Notes: a model not told the origin generated them from the sequence alone. A stretch of DNA of 64,000 bases from Gordonia polyisoprenivorans NBRC 16320 = JCM 10675 (GCF_000241325.1 NZ_BAEI01000010.1:21547-85546); one strand, 5' to 3'. Positions 1 through 8,433 are shown, numbered from the stretch's first letter. Made by a program: numbers and translations.

Positions 1-333
1 GGTTGCGGCGTAGTTTCGTCGGTACACATGGAAGGAGGTGGTCCGAAGTTGATTGGCACACGGACAAGTGAGGTGACCATCCGCTGACGCGGAGATCCAT
101 CTGATATCCCTCGATCGATCCCTCGCATCGGCGAATACCAGGTGGTCACCCGACCCCCGCACCCGACCTGGTCCGGTCGCTCGGCCCGAATTCCCGGGCG
201 GTGCGGGGGTCGTTCCATGTGTGGGGTCCGTCGGGGTGAACCCCCGGGTTTTCGGGTAGTGCACTACTCGTGTTCGGGCTGTTCGGCCGGTGTGGACTGG
301 CACACAGATCAGCTCACCAACGCGGGAGACGTC
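1..333. other. Left-end region without a recognisable gene
   Basis: I see no convincing coding region before 334. An in-frame extension of the next gene runs back to a GTG at 142, but its translation is Arg/Pro/Gly/Cys-rich with no domain character, and a good ribosome site sits only before 334. The stretch probably holds the promoter of that gene. Confidence 0.4.
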
Positions 334-1155
334 ATGAACACCGGGATCCTGGATTCGTCAGCAACTGCCTCATCGGCAACCGTGGGCATTGCGACCGCAT
401 CGACGCGGGAGTTCTCGGTACCCACCGGCGGGTTGTCGCGCTTTCTCACCCCGGGCGATCGCGACTGGAACGACGACGGCGCGGGTACCTGGATCGCGGG
501 GTACGCCGGCGGGCTCACGTACACGTTGACTGCCGATTCCGTGGACTCGCGTCTGACCCTGCACAACCGCGGCCGCACCGATCTCGCCGTACTCTCGATT
601 CCCGGCTTCACCGCGATGTCGGGTGCCCGGCTCACGCCACTGAGCGCAGGTTCATCGGCGACGTTGCCGGACAACGAGTTCCACGTCCTGCAGGCCGAAC
701 GCCGCGGCGGGCGGCCGGTCATCGTCGGTCAGATCGTCGACGACGGCGAGCCCGCCTTCCTCATCCACCCACCACGGCCCGACGAGGTCGACTGGCTGCG
801 GATGCCGGGTGCGGACGAGTTCTGGACGCCGTACTCGCCGGCACCGTCGGCCGGGCCCGGTCAATCGGGTGGGGCGTCCCGCAGCGCCGCCGAACCGCAC
901 AGCGCCACAGGCTTTCACGACGCCACGGACGCCGGGGTGTGCTGCGAGAGTGTCGCGGGGATGGCCGTGGTCCACAATCGGGGGCCGCGACGGATCGCGG
1001 TGCTGATGACCGGGCTCGGCGGGGCCTTCGACCTCGTCGTCGCGCTCCCCGGGGAATCGATCCCGATCCCACCGGGCCCCGGCATCCACTATGTGCAGGC
1101 GGCGCGGGATTCCGGGCGGCCGGTCGTCGTCGACGTCATCCATGTGCGCCCCTGA
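334..1155 (+). CDS. Conserved hypothetical protein with an internal duplication
   Basis: I do not recognise this family. The ATG at 334 follows a GGGAG ribosome site at the right distance and gives 273 residues. No signal peptide or membrane segment is obvious. Two parts of the protein resemble each other: residues about 73-134 (LTLHNRG...LAVLSIPG...GGRPVIVGQIV) and about 210-271 (AVVHNRG...IAVLMTGLGG...SGRPVVVDVIH). Each copy reads as a beta-rich unit with an HNRG turn, a hydrophobic strand, and a closing GRPVxV strand. The linker between them (about 140-205) is Pro/Gly/Ser-rich. The shape suggests a two-lobed beta-sandwich or a small carbohydrate- or lipid-binding fold, but that is inference only. 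It stands alone, read rightward. Confidence 0.7.
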   Translation: MNTGILDSSATASSATVGIATASTREFSVPTGGLSRFLTPGDRDWNDDGAGTWIAGYAGGLTYTLTADSVDSRLTLHNRGRTDLAVLSIPGFTAMSGARLTPLSAGSSATLPDNEFHVLQAERRGGRPVIVGQIVDDGEPAFLIHPPRPDEVDWLRMPGADEFWTPYSPAPSAGPGQSGGASRSAAEPHSATGFHDATDAGVCCESVAGMAVVHNRGPRRIAVLMTGLGGAFDLVVALPGESIPIPPGPGIHYVQAARDSGRPVVVDVIHVRP

Positions 1156-1156
1156 A

Positions 1157-1228
1157 GTGTATGACGCCTGATGTGTATGACGTTCGTGTGTATGACGTTT
1201 CCGGCGGAAACCGGGCAAATCGTCATAC
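1157..1228. repeat. Three direct copies and one inverted copy of GTGTATGACG
   Basis: GTGTATGACG occurs at 1157-1166, 1173-1182 and 1188-1197, with starts 16 and 15 bp apart (about 1.5 helical turns). An inverted partial copy (CGTCATAC) lies at 1221-1228. The array fills the short gap before the gene at 1278 and is placed like an operator for a regulator binding repeated half sites. No regulator can be named from the sequence. Confidence 0.4.
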
Positions 1229-1277
1229 TGATCGACCTTCCGGGTGACATGGGGGGATTGGCGGTAGCGTATGCGCG

Positions 1278-1985
1278 GTGAATGAACCGGGGAGCCCTTA
1301 TTCGAATCCGTACCCACAGCAGCCGCAGTACCCACAGACCCAGCAGTGGGGTGGCGGCCAGTATCCGGGCGGCTACGGGGTGCCCGGTGCGTATCCCGGT
1401 GCGTATGGGGCAGCACCGTTCACACCACCGCCGAAGCCGCCGCTGCGCCACGTCGCGCTGACGCGGACGTTCGCTGCGTGCACGATGCTCGCGTGGTTGC
1501 TGATCGGTGTTTTCGGGTTTCTCACCTTCGCGACGGTGACCGCAAACGACGGCGGCGACTCGACGTTCAACGGATGGGCTCACTGGACCTCGCAGGGTGA
1601 GGGACTGCCACTGATGGGCGGATCGCATGCGGTCGTCTTCCCAGGGGTGCTACTGCCCCTACTCATCCTCTTCCCGACGCTGCTGTCGTCGATCCTCATC
1701 CTGTGCAACGTCGCTCGGCGCGGATTCTCCGCGGTGAACGTGGTGTTCGGGGTCATCGGTGCGGGTGTGGCGACGGTCGCCGTCGTCGATCCCTCGGCAG
1801 TGGTCGGCACTTTCGACAACGACTCGTCGCAGTATGTCGACGCCCACTACACATTCTCGGCCGGACCCTCGGCGATCCTGAATGTGGTGCTCGGCGTCGT
1901 GGTGGTGCTGCTGGGGATCGGCGGAATCATCTGGGGTGGCAAGGCGCCCGCGCCGGCGCCTGTCTATGCACCGCCGCCGGTGTGA
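1278..1985 (+). CDS. Four-helix membrane protein with Pro/Tyr/Gln-rich N-terminus
   Basis: The 235-residue product starts at a GTG without a clear ribosome site. Residues 1-60 are low-complexity (Pro, Gln, Tyr, Gly), a common cytoplasmic tail in actinobacterial membrane proteins. Four hydrophobic segments follow at about 67-88, 116-144, 150-170 and 200-222, and the C-terminus is again Ala/Pro-rich. Between helices 1 and 2 is a polar loop of about 25 residues. I do not recognise a specific family and no catalytic motif is visible. The repeated GTGTATGACG array directly upstream suggests specific regulation. Downstream lies the convergent nitrobindin gene. Confidence 0.7.
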   Translation: MNEPGSPYSNPYPQQPQYPQTQQWGGGQYPGGYGVPGAYPGAYGAAPFTPPPKPPLRHVALTRTFAACTMLAWLLIGVFGFLTFATVTANDGGDSTFNGWAHWTSQGEGLPLMGGSHAVVFPGVLLPLLILFPTLLSSILILCNVARRGFSAVNVVFGVIGAGVATVAVVDPSAVVGTFDNDSSQYVDAHYTFSAGPSAILNVVLGVVVVLLGIGGIIWGGKAPAPAPVYAPPPV

Positions 1986-2028
1986 CGGCGCAGCAGTTCA
2001 GCCGACGCAGCAGTTCAGACGACGCAGT

Positions 2029-2700
2029 TCAGCCGACGTGACGCCGCAGCTTGGCCGACAGGCGCGGGGTGAGGTCGCCCTCGGCGTCGACGCGTTCCTC
2101 GACGTAGGCGAGATCGCCGTCGGGCACGATGCCGTAGAGACGCTTGGCGCCGCCGGTGTGCTTGCCCGACTCGGAGCGGATGACGACGTCGGTGGTCAGA
2201 TTCCACGACGTCTGGTTGAGCGGGCGGCCGTAGTACAGCTCGATGGAGCCCTCGGCGTGGGTGAGGAGGAGTTCGATGCTGTCGTCCTCGCCGATCCGCC
2301 AGAAGCCGGCCTCACGCAGATCGGGGCGGACGAAGTTCCCGTCCTCGTCGATCACCCACGAACGGGCCTCCCAGTTGAGGAAGTTCTGTCCGTCGTGGCT
2401 GGCCACGATCTGCTGGGCGAAGTGGTAGTCGTTGCCGCTGACCGGGTCGTGGCCCTCACCCTCGCCGCGCCAGACTCCGACCATCGGCAGGAGGGCGAGC
2501 AGGCCCGGATGCAGGTCGGCGCCGATCCGCAGATTGGCGGTGTCGGCGGGCAACGGCAGATCGTCCCACGAGGGTGTGTTGCGTTCGCGGCTGCCGGATT
2601 CGGCGGCACGGACCTCGGCCTGGTTGATCGCCTCGTCACCCGACCGACGTGGGGTATCGGCCCCGTCGGGGTCGGGTTGTCCGTCGGACGGCAGGGTCAC
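2029..2700 (-). CDS. Nitrobindin / FABP-like heme-binding beta-barrel protein
   Basis: Product of 223 residues in the nitrobindin (THAP4-like, formerly DUF1794) family, whose members form a 10-stranded beta-barrel that binds ferric heme and reacts with nitric oxide or peroxynitrite. The family hallmark GxWxGxGxG is present as GVWRGEGEG at residues 75-83. The C-terminal barrel segments ([19 protein letters not shown]) also fit. The N-terminal 45 residues are a polar extension. It corresponds in position to M. tuberculosis Rv0813c, next to sseC and cysA. The GTG start at 2700 overlaps the stop of the small membrane ORF at 2697 by 4 nt, indicating translational coupling. Confidence 0.88.
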   Translation of the reverse strand: MTLPSDGQPDPDGADTPRRSGDEAINQAEVRAAESGSRERNTPSWDDLPLPADTANLRIGADLHPGLLALLPMVGVWRGEGEGHDPVSGNDYHFAQQIVASHDGQNFLNWEARSWVIDEDGNFVRPDLREAGFWRIGEDDSIELLLTHAEGSIELYYGRPLNQTSWNLTTDVVIRSESGKHTGGAKRLYGIVPDGDLAYVEERVDAEGDLTPRLSAKLRRHVG

Positions 2701-2795
2701 GATTCGTCGTTGACCAGGCGGTAGATCACGTACAGCGTGAACCAGATGATCAGCAGCGTTGCCAGACCCAGCAGGATTTCGAAGAAGAGGACCAC
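2697..2795 (-). CDS. 32-residue single-pass membrane peptide coupled to nitrobindin
   Basis: A small ORF starts at a GTG at 2795 and encodes 32 residues: a hydrophobic helix ([20 protein letters not shown], residues 2-21) continuing into [11 protein letters not shown]. Its TGA overlaps the GTG of the nitrobindin gene (GTGA, 2697-2700), the classic geometry of translational coupling. A purine-rich stretch (GAGAGG) lies upstream of the start at a slightly long distance. Function is unknown. It may anchor a partner at the membrane or act mainly as a coupling peptide. The uninterrupted hydrophobic pattern and the coupling argue for a real gene. Confidence 0.6.
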   Translation of the reverse strand: MVLFFEILLGLATLLIIWFTLYVIYRLVNDES

Positions 2796-2905
2796 GGGTG
2801 GGAGTTTACCTCTCGGGGTGTGCGCGGACGTCGTCGGTCCGGCCGAGTGAAAGATGAATCACGGGCCGCCCTGGGAAGACCCGAGGAAGAACAGGTGAGA
2901 ACGCC

Positions 2906-2940
2906 GACGGCCCGGCCACCGCGAGGGTGACCGGGCCGTC
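2906..2940 (-). terminator. Hairpin terminator after sseC
   Basis: A 10-bp perfect stem (GACGGCCCGG at 2906-2915 with CCGGGCCGTC at 2931-2940) begins 17 nt beyond the sseC stop. The loop can extend the stem with CACC/GGTG. There is no strong U tract, as usual in actinobacteria. Confidence 0.6.
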
Positions 2941-2956
2941 GGGAGTCCGCGTGGAC

Positions 2957-3262
2957 CTACTTGCTGACGGTGATGTCGTGCGTGTGCACGCCGGGTCCGT
3001 CCGGGCTGACGGTGACGTCACCGTTGCCGACCGAGCTCAGCGCACGCAGCGTCCACTTGCCGGGCGCGGCGAAGAAGCGGAAGTCGCCGGTGGGGCTGGC
3101 GACGACCTCGGCGGTGAACTCACCGGTCTCGTCGAGCAGCCGCACGAACGCACCCGCGACGGGGCTCCCGGAGTTGTCGGTGACCTGTCCGGTCAGGACG
3201 GTCTCCTTCTCGACATCGACGCCCGCGGGCAGCTTCTGTCCCTGCTTGGGTGCAGCACACAT
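2957..3262 (-). CDS. sseC: SseC-like DUF1416 protein
   Basis: A 101-residue protein of the DUF1416 family, close to mycobacterial SseC (start MCAAPKQGQKLP, then VLTGQV, GAFVRLLDETGEFTAEVVAS, FFAAPGKWTLRAL). The fold is expected to be a small transthyretin-like beta-sandwich. Members are almost always encoded directly after the CysA thiosulfate sulfurtransferase, as here with 2 nt between them, so the two proteins probably work together in sulfur transfer. The biochemical role is not established. A strong hairpin follows the stop. Confidence 0.88.
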   Translation of the reverse strand: MCAAPKQGQKLPAGVDVEKETVLTGQVTDNSGSPVAGAFVRLLDETGEFTAEVVASPTGDFRFFAAPGKWTLRALSSVGNGDVTVSPDGPGVHTHDITVSK

Positions 3263-3264
3263 GA

Positions 3265-4104
3265 TTACTTACCTTCTCCCAGTTCAACCGGAACGCCGAC
3301 GAGCGAGCCGTATTCGGTCCAGCTGCCGTCGTAGTTCTTGACGTTCTTGTGGCCCAGCAGCTCCTGCAGAACGAACCAGGTGTGGCTGGAACGCTCGCCG
3401 ATGCGGCAGTAGGCGATGGTTTCCTTCTCACCGTCGAGTCCGGCGTCCTTGTAGAGCTCGGCGAGTTCGTCGTCGCTGCGGAAGGTGCCGTCCTCGTTGG
3501 CGGCCTTGCTCCACGGCACGTTGATGGCACCGGGGATGTGGCCCGGACGCTGGCTCTGCTCCTGCGGCAGGTGGGCAGGGGCGAGGATCTTGCCGGAGAA
3601 CTCGTCGGGGCTGCGCACGTCGACGAGGTTCTTGGCGCCGATGGCGTCGACGACCTCGTCGCGGAAGGCGCGGATCGAGTTGTCCGGATCGGCGGCCTTG
3701 TACTCGGTGGCCGGACGGCTCACGGCATCGGTGGACAGCGGACGGCCGTCGAGCTCCCACTTCTTGCGGCCGCCGTCGAGCAGCTTCACGTCCTGGTGGC
3801 CGTAGAGCTTGAAGTACCAGTAGGCGTACGCCGCGAACCAGTTGTTGTTGCCGCCGTAGAGCACGACGGTGTCGTCGTTGGCGATACCGCGCTCGGAGAG
3901 CAGCTTGGAGAACTGCTCGCGATCGACGAAGTCACGACGAACCGGATCCTGCAGGTCGGTCTTCCAGTCGAGCTTGACCGCGCCCTCGATGTGGCCGCCG
4001 TCGTAGGCGCTGGTGTCCTCGTCGACCTCGACGAACACGACCTTGTCGGTGTGCAGGTTCTGCTCAGCCCAATCGGCGCTGACCAGGACGTCGGAACGTG
4101 CCAT
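3265..4104 (-). CDS. cysA: Thiosulfate sulfurtransferase (rhodanese), CysA2 type
   Basis: Two-domain rhodanese of 279 residues that moves sulfane sulfur from thiosulfate to a thiol acceptor in the cytoplasm. Domain 1 (about 1-130) is the inactive structural repeat. Domain 2 (about 150-279) carries the active-site loop CRIGERSS with catalytic Cys233. The preceding GHIPGAINVPW motif is typical. The ATG at 4104 has a strong GGGAGGAAA ribosome site. The gene is followed at 2 nt by sseC and preceded by a 230-nt leader holding a polycysteine ORF, so expression probably responds to cysteine supply. The naming follows the mycobacterial cysA2/cysA3 loci and does not refer to the ABC-transporter CysA. 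Confidence 0.92.
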   Translation of the reverse strand: MARSDVLVSADWAEQNLHTDKVVFVEVDEDTSAYDGGHIEGAVKLDWKTDLQDPVRRDFVDREQFSKLLSERGIANDDTVVLYGGNNNWFAAYAYWYFKLYGHQDVKLLDGGRKKWELDGRPLSTDAVSRPATEYKAADPDNSIRAFRDEVVDAIGAKNLVDVRSPDEFSGKILAPAHLPQEQSQRPGHIPGAINVPWSKAANEDGTFRSDDELAELYKDAGLDGEKETIAYCRIGERSSHTWFVLQELLGHKNVKNYDGSWTEYGSLVGVPVELGEGK

Positions 4105-4173
4105 GGGTGTTTCCTCCCGTAGATGTGGGTATCGGGTGTGGTGGAGATGAACGTGAAACAGCGATGAAGGCGA

Positions 4174-4190
4174 TCGGCGTCGGACGCCGA
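4174..4190. promoter_or_regulatory. Perfect 8-bp inverted repeat in the cysA leader
   Basis: TCGGCGTC-G-GACGCCGA forms a perfect palindrome around one base. It lies between the polycysteine ORF and the cysA ribosome site. It could be an RNA hairpin that takes part in attenuation or a regulator-binding site. The sequence alone does not decide. Confidence 0.4.
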
Positions 4191-4334
4191 CGAACTTCGG
4201 CGGATGATGACGGCGTGATCGGCGGAGAGCCCGGGATCTCGGTGGACGGCGTCGTCATGGGAAACGCGCCTGGACCGGCCGGCATCGAGTGACCGTGCGA
4301 CTCGGGCGGGACGGGGCCGGCGCGAGCGAGACGA

Positions 4335-4424
4335 TCACATAGTGATGCGACAGCAACAGTCGGCGACTCGACAGAAGTCGATCGCCCGGCGGCGGGTGAG
4401 CATGAACTCACGGCGCTGTTGCAT
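4335..4424 (-). CDS. Leaderless polycysteine leader peptide (cysteine-responsive attenuator)
   Basis: A 29-codon ORF ends with the peptide DFCRVADCCCRITM, that is one Cys codon followed by three in a row just before the stop. It lies 230 nt upstream of cysA in the same direction. A TANNNT box (TACCCT, 4432-4437) stands 7 nt before the ATG at 4424, so the transcript would begin at the start codon. This matches the leaderless Cys-rich short ORFs known in mycobacteria, which attenuate downstream sulfur genes according to charged tRNA-Cys. A shorter version could begin at ATG 4403. The role here is inferred from arrangement and composition, not shown. Confidence 0.72.
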   Translation of the reverse strand: MQQRREFMLTRRRAIDFCRVADCCCRITM

Positions 4425-4431
4425 GTCCACG

Positions 4432-4437
4432 AGGGTA
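4432..4437 (-). promoter_or_regulatory. -10 box for the leaderless polycysteine ORF
   Basis: TACCCT on the minus strand matches TANNNT and is followed by 7 nt and the ATG at 4424. A weak -35 candidate (TTGTGG, 4457-4462) lies 19 nt upstream of it. Confidence 0.5.
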
Positions 4438-4500
4438 CAACAGCGAGCGGTGTCCGCCACAAGCGTGTCCCCGGCCCGGCCGTGGTTGCGATCGTCGAGG

Positions 4501-5499
4501 TCAGAAGCGCGCGGGCAGCAGGTCGCGTGGCCCGGACCCGGCGGTGAGCAGGATGTCGCTGCCCGAGCTGTGCGCTCCGGTCGCCGGCAGGTCCCATGGC
4601 ATGGGCAGCAGCGGCAGTGTTGCGGTGAAACGCCCGAGCACGGCCGCGCGCCGGGCGGCCTGGTCGGCGCCGACGAGTTCCGGTGCGTCGACGTGCTTTT
4701 CGGGGCCGGTGTAGAAGCCCGTCGCCTGCAGGTGCAGCCGGCCGTCGCGCACCGATACCTCGACGGTGACACTGACCCTGGTCCGTGGGCCCGGGTACTC
4801 CGAGGCCGACGGTGCGCGCTGCGGGCTCGGCGTCGCACCGGTCGGCGGAGCCGAGGTCGGCGGCAGGGCCACCGATCCGGTCAGCACGATCCCCGAGGTG
4901 CGTTCGAGGTTGCCGAATTGGGGTCCGCCGCCGCCGACACGGTCGGGGCCGGCGGGGGTGTTGACGGTGAGGTCCAGGATGCCCAGCATGCGGCCCAGAT
5001 TCACCGAGTCCAGCCGTGAGTAGGCGGCGATCGAGTCGGTGTGCAGGGTGTCGGCGGGCCCGATGTCGAAGCCGTCGGGGACCCGCAGCGCCCCGAGTGT
5101 CGCCCCGAGTTCGGCGAAGCAGGGGCCGGCCGCCGGATACGAGCAGCCCTGCGGGATCGGCACCCCGCGGGCGGTGATCGTGGCGCCGGTGAACTCGCCC
5201 GAGGAGGCGTGGGTCAGGAACGGGAAGCCGCCGAGCGTCACCTCAGGCCGGTAGGTGATACCCGGCGCACTCGCGAGGGCCGTCGAGAGGCGATGTTCGC
5301 CGCGACTTGCCGCGACGGTGTCGACGATCACCGCGACGGCACCGAGGACGACGACGAGCGCGAGCGTCACCAGAAGCGTGCGTCGGAGCCGATGTCGCGA
5401 GGGTGCGGGGGTCGCTGCGTCCGAGGTCACGGCCTCCGAGTCTGCCTTGTTAACAGCCGAGCGTGACATTGCGGTTATTCTGTCATCTGTCGCGCACAT
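4501..5499 (-). CDS. LmeA-like DUF2993 envelope protein
   Basis: Product of 332 residues with an N-terminal signal-anchor (about residues 41-60, TLLVTLALVV VLGAVAVIVD) and a periplasmic DUF2993 domain. In mycobacteria the homologue LmeA binds phospholipid and supports mannan elongation of lipomannan and lipoarabinomannan. The position beside glnR and the cysA/sseC genes matches Rv0817c. A Pro/Ser/Thr-rich insert (about 212-240) interrupts the domain. ATG 5499 is used here; ATG 5469 (MSRSAV) is an alternative. A -10-like TACTCT lies at 5511-5516. The gene is divergent from glnR. Confidence 0.8.
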   Translation of the reverse strand: MCATDDRITAMSRSAVNKADSEAVTSDAATPAPSRHRLRRTLLVTLALVVVLGAVAVIVDTVAASRGEHRLSTALASAPGITYRPEVTLGGFPFLTHASSGEFTGATITARGVPIPQGCSYPAAGPCFAELGATLGALRVPDGFDIGPADTLHTDSIAAYSRLDSVNLGRMLGILDLTVNTPAGPDRVGGGGPQFGNLERTSGIVLTGSVALPPTSAPPTGATPSPQRAPSASEYPGPRTRVSVTVEVSVRDGRLHLQATGFYTGPEKHVDAPELVGADQAARRAAVLGRFTATLPLLPMPWDLPATGAHSSGSDILLTAGSGPRDLLPARF

Positions 5500-5652
5500 G
5501 TTGGTAAGGCAGAGTAAACATGCTCTTTCAGGCGCGATCGGTGGATCGCCTCAACGTCGAGGTGGCCGGGAGACGGGGTACGACCATCCCCGAGGCCCCC
5601 TGCCTCGGGACGTAAGGTGCGCGAGGCGCGACGAGGAAGATCGGAGAAGGAC

Positions 5653-6453
5653 GTGGATCTCCTGTTGTTGACCGCCGATCCGAACCCGGAGGCGGTATTG
5701 CCGTCCCTATCGCTGCTCGCGCACACCGTGCGGGTGGCGCCGACGGAGGTGTCGTCGCTGATGGAGGCGGGTAACGCCGACGTCGCGATCGTCGACGCCC
5801 GCACCGACCTGGCTGCGGCCCGCGGACTGTGCCGGCTGCTCGGCAGCACGGGATCGGCGGTGCCGGTGGCCGCGGTGCTCACCGAGGGTGGATTGGTCGC
5901 GGTGAATGCGGATTGGGGACTCGACGAGTTCCTGCTGCCCGCAACCGGCCCCGCGGAACTCGACGCCCGCCTGCGCCTGCTCGTCGTGCGCACCCGCGGC
6001 GTCAGCGCCGAGGAGGCCTCCGGCAAGGTCACTCTCGGTGAGCTGGTGATCGATGAGGGCACCTACACCGCCCGCCTGCGCGGGCGCCCGCTGGATCTGA
6101 CCTACAAGGAGTTCGAGCTCCTGAAGTATCTGGCGCAGAACGCCGGTCGTGTCTTCACCCGGGCGCAGTTGCTGCAGGAGGTCTGGGGATACGACTTCTT
6201 CGGCGGCACCCGCACCGTCGACGTCCACGTCCGGCGCCTGCGCGCGAAACTCGGCAGCGACCACGAGTCGTTGATCGGCACCGTCCGTAACGTGGGCTAC
6301 AAGGCCGTGCGCCCGACGCGCGGCCGCTCCGCCTCGGCGGAGACCGCCGACGACGAGACCGCGGACGCGGGAGACGAACTCCCCGGCGAGGACCTCGGCG
6401 ACATCGGCGACACCCGGATCGATCCCTTCGACGAGGAGTTCAGTGCCCCCTGA
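5653..6453 (+). CDS. glnR: GlnR-type orphan OmpR-family response regulator
   Basis: The GTG at 5653 follows GGAGAAGG and gives 266 residues. The N-terminal receiver-like domain (1-120) is degenerate: it keeps a VDARTD loop but little of the usual phosphorylation pocket. The C-terminal winged helix (about 130-215) is strong: [23 protein letters not shown]... and [16 protein letters not shown]. Orphan regulators of this kind (GlnR) control nitrogen assimilation without a cognate kinase in actinobacteria. The identification rests on this architecture plus the conserved neighbourhood (LmeA, mshD), as at Rv0817c-Rv0819. The acidic C-terminal tail is typical. The stop lies inside mshD, which starts 11 nt earlier. 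Confidence 0.85.
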   Translation: MDLLLLTADPNPEAVLPSLSLLAHTVRVAPTEVSSLMEAGNADVAIVDARTDLAAARGLCRLLGSTGSAVPVAAVLTEGGLVAVNADWGLDEFLLPATGPAELDARLRLLVVRTRGVSAEEASGKVTLGELVIDEGTYTARLRGRPLDLTYKEFELLKYLAQNAGRVFTRAQLLQEVWGYDFFGGTRTVDVHVRRLRAKLGSDHESLIGTVRNVGYKAVRPTRGRSASAETADDETADAGDELPGEDLGDIGDTRIDPFDEEFSAP

Positions 6454-7378
6454 GGTCGAGGTCCCCGAGGTTGACGTCATCGAGTCCCTGACGCCCGAGA
6501 TGGCCGCCCACGCACACCGTCTCGTCGCGGCAGCGACCGCGGCCGACGGGGTGGCGCCACTGTCGGAACAGGCCGTCCTCGCCATCGACGGTGCCGGCGT
6601 GGGCGTTCGACACGTCATCAGCGCGGCCGGCTACGCCAACATCGTTGCCGGCCGTGACGACGAGCAGGCGATGATCGAGGCCGTCGTCGATCCTGAACAG
6701 CGTCGCAGGGGGCACGGCCGGGCACTCCTCGAAACCGCCTTCACGGCGGCGCGCGAACGTGCCGGCGCCGCCCCCACCTCGGACGCCGTGCGGGCCTGGG
6801 CGCACGGCGATCTCCCGGCCGCGCAGGCGTTGGCCGCATCGCTCGGGCTGCAGCGTCGGCGAGAGTTGTTGCAGTTGCGGCGAACCGGTGGAGCCGATGG
6901 CCTACCCGCCCTCGACGTCCCCGCCGACATCGAATTGCGCACCTACGCAGGGTCTTCGGATGACGCGGAGATCCTTCGCGTCAACAACGCCGCCTTCGCC
7001 TGGCACCCCGAGCAGGGTGGGTGGGCCCCCGAGCAGATCACCGAGCGGGTGGCATCGGACTGGTTCGACCCGGCCGGGTTGTTCCTGGCGTTCGACGCCG
7101 CGGCCGGTGCCGGCGAATCAGATCGCCGACCGCTCTTGGGTTTTCACTGGACCAAGACGCAGGGGCCGGGGCTCGGCGAGGTCTACGTCGTCGGTGTCGA
7201 TCCGGCCGCGCAGGGTCGCGGTCTCGGGCGGCTGCTGACGCTGGCGGGTCTGCACTACTTTGCCGAGCGGGGTGTCGACGAGGTGCTGCTGTACGTGGAG
7301 GGTGACAACACCGCGGCGCTGCACACCTATGAGCGATTGGGCTTCACCCGCTACGCCATCGACGTCGCCTATGGGTGA
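6443..7378 (+). CDS. mshD: Mycothiol synthase (MshD)
   Basis: MshD acetylates the cysteinyl amine of Cys-GlcN-Ins with acetyl-CoA, the last step in making mycothiol, the main low-molecular-weight thiol of actinobacteria. The 311-residue protein has two GNAT domains in tandem. The acetyl-CoA loops are visible as RRRGHGRAL (about 88-95) and QGRGLGRLL in the C-terminal, active half, followed by [19 protein letters not shown]. The length agrees with the family. The GTG start overlaps the end of glnR by 11 nt, and the stop overlaps the next ORF by 8 nt, so the three genes are probably one transcript. Confidence 0.92.
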   Translation: MPPEVEVPEVDVIESLTPEMAAHAHRLVAAATAADGVAPLSEQAVLAIDGAGVGVRHVISAAGYANIVAGRDDEQAMIEAVVDPEQRRRGHGRALLETAFTAARERAGAAPTSDAVRAWAHGDLPAAQALAASLGLQRRRELLQLRRTGGADGLPALDVPADIELRTYAGSSDDAEILRVNNAAFAWHPEQGGWAPEQITERVASDWFDPAGLFLAFDAAAGAGESDRRPLLGFHWTKTQGPGLGEVYVVGVDPAAQGRGLGRLLTLAGLHYFAERGVDEVLLYVEGDNTAALHTYERLGFTRYAIDVAYG

Positions 7379-8426
7379 GCCGGCCCCGGCAACAGGTGGT
7401 CGTCGTTCGAGCTCTACCGGGGTGACCCGCTTCGGTGTGATTCGGCGGGGTGTGATCCGGTGGAGTGTGATCCATTGGGTGACAACGATTGTCGGCGTGG
7501 TGCTGGTCGGTGCGGGCGCCGCCGGGGTGGCCGCCCATCATTCGCCGCTGACCAGCTCGACGGCCAGCCGGATCGCCGCGTTCACGCCGTTGCTGGTGTT
7601 GGCCTCGATCGTCGGGTTGGCCGCGCTGCTCGCCGCACGGCGCCGGCTCGGTGCGGTGCTCGCGACCTTCGTGGTGGCGGCCGGCGTGGTGACCCAGGTA
7701 CCGCTCTACGTCGGCTCGGCGTCGGCGCGGGCCGATGATCTCGTGGTCATGCAGGCCAACATCTACCTCGGCGCCGCCGACACCGACGCGCTGGCCGACA
7801 CGGTGCGCGCCGAGAAGGTCGACATTCTGACCGTCGTCGAACTCACCGACGCGGCGCTGACGCGCCTACGCTCCTCGACTCTGGCTGCGACGCTGGGGTA
7901 TTCGTTCACCCACGCCCTGCCCGACGGCCGGGGGATCGGCATCTTCTCCCGGTTCCCCCTCGTCGAGGGTATGGTGCTGGAGCATTTCCGCCTGGGGAAC
8001 GTGCGCGCGGTGGCCGACATCGACGGCCACGGCCGCCACGCCGTCTACGCACTGCATCCGTTGCCGCCGTGGCCGGAGCCGGCCTGGCGCTGGCAGTCCG
8101 AACTCTCCCGACTCTCGTCGATCCTGAACGCGGAGACACTCCCGACGATCGTCGGCGCCGACATGAACTCCACCTGGGATCATCGGCAGTTCCGAGAGTT
8201 GTTGCGCGGCCACGGTCCCGACGGATCACCGGGCCTGCTCGACGCCGCCGAACTCACCGGCGCGGGCGCCGCCGCCACGTACCCCGCGAACCGTCGGATA
8301 CCACCGATGCTGGGGATCGATCACGTCATGACCCGCGGCGGGCCGGTACCGACGTCGCTGCGTACGGTGGACCTACCGGGATCCGATCACCGCGGCGTGG
8401 TGGCCACGGTGCGTCTGCGCCGATAG
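7371..8426 (+). CDS. Membrane-anchored endonuclease/exonuclease/phosphatase (EEP) family protein
   Basis: The ATG at 7371 overlaps the mshD stop and gives 351 residues. Three hydrophobic segments (about 35-55, 68-92 and 98-115) precede an extracytoplasmic EEP domain. EEP motifs are present: VMQANIYLG (start strand), VVELTD (metal-binding Glu), GADMNSTWDH (catalytic Asp/Asn), and the final GIDHVMT and GSDHRGVVATV. The topology is that of VanJ-like proteins, which act on lipid-linked pyrophosphates or related phosphoesters outside the membrane. The substrate here is unknown. There is no counterpart between mshD and phoT in M. tuberculosis, so this marks where the syntenic block is interrupted. 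Confidence 0.82.
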   Translation: MGEPAPATGGRRSSSTGVTRFGVIRRGVIRWSVIHWVTTIVGVVLVGAGAAGVAAHHSPLTSSTASRIAAFTPLLVLASIVGLAALLAARRRLGAVLATFVVAAGVVTQVPLYVGSASARADDLVVMQANIYLGAADTDALADTVRAEKVDILTVVELTDAALTRLRSSTLAATLGYSFTHALPDGRGIGIFSRFPLVEGMVLEHFRLGNVRAVADIDGHGRHAVYALHPLPPWPEPAWRWQSELSRLSSILNAETLPTIVGADMNSTWDHRQFRELLRGHGPDGSPGLLDAAELTGAGAAATYPANRRIPPMLGIDHVMTRGGPVPTSLRTVDLPGSDHRGVVATVRLRR

Positions 8427-8433
8427 CGGGCCG

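Noticed and set aside
4105..4334. A thiX-like thioredoxin gene between LmeA and cysA as in M. tuberculosis
   Set aside because: The gap is only 230 nt and holds no such frame. The gene is absent here.
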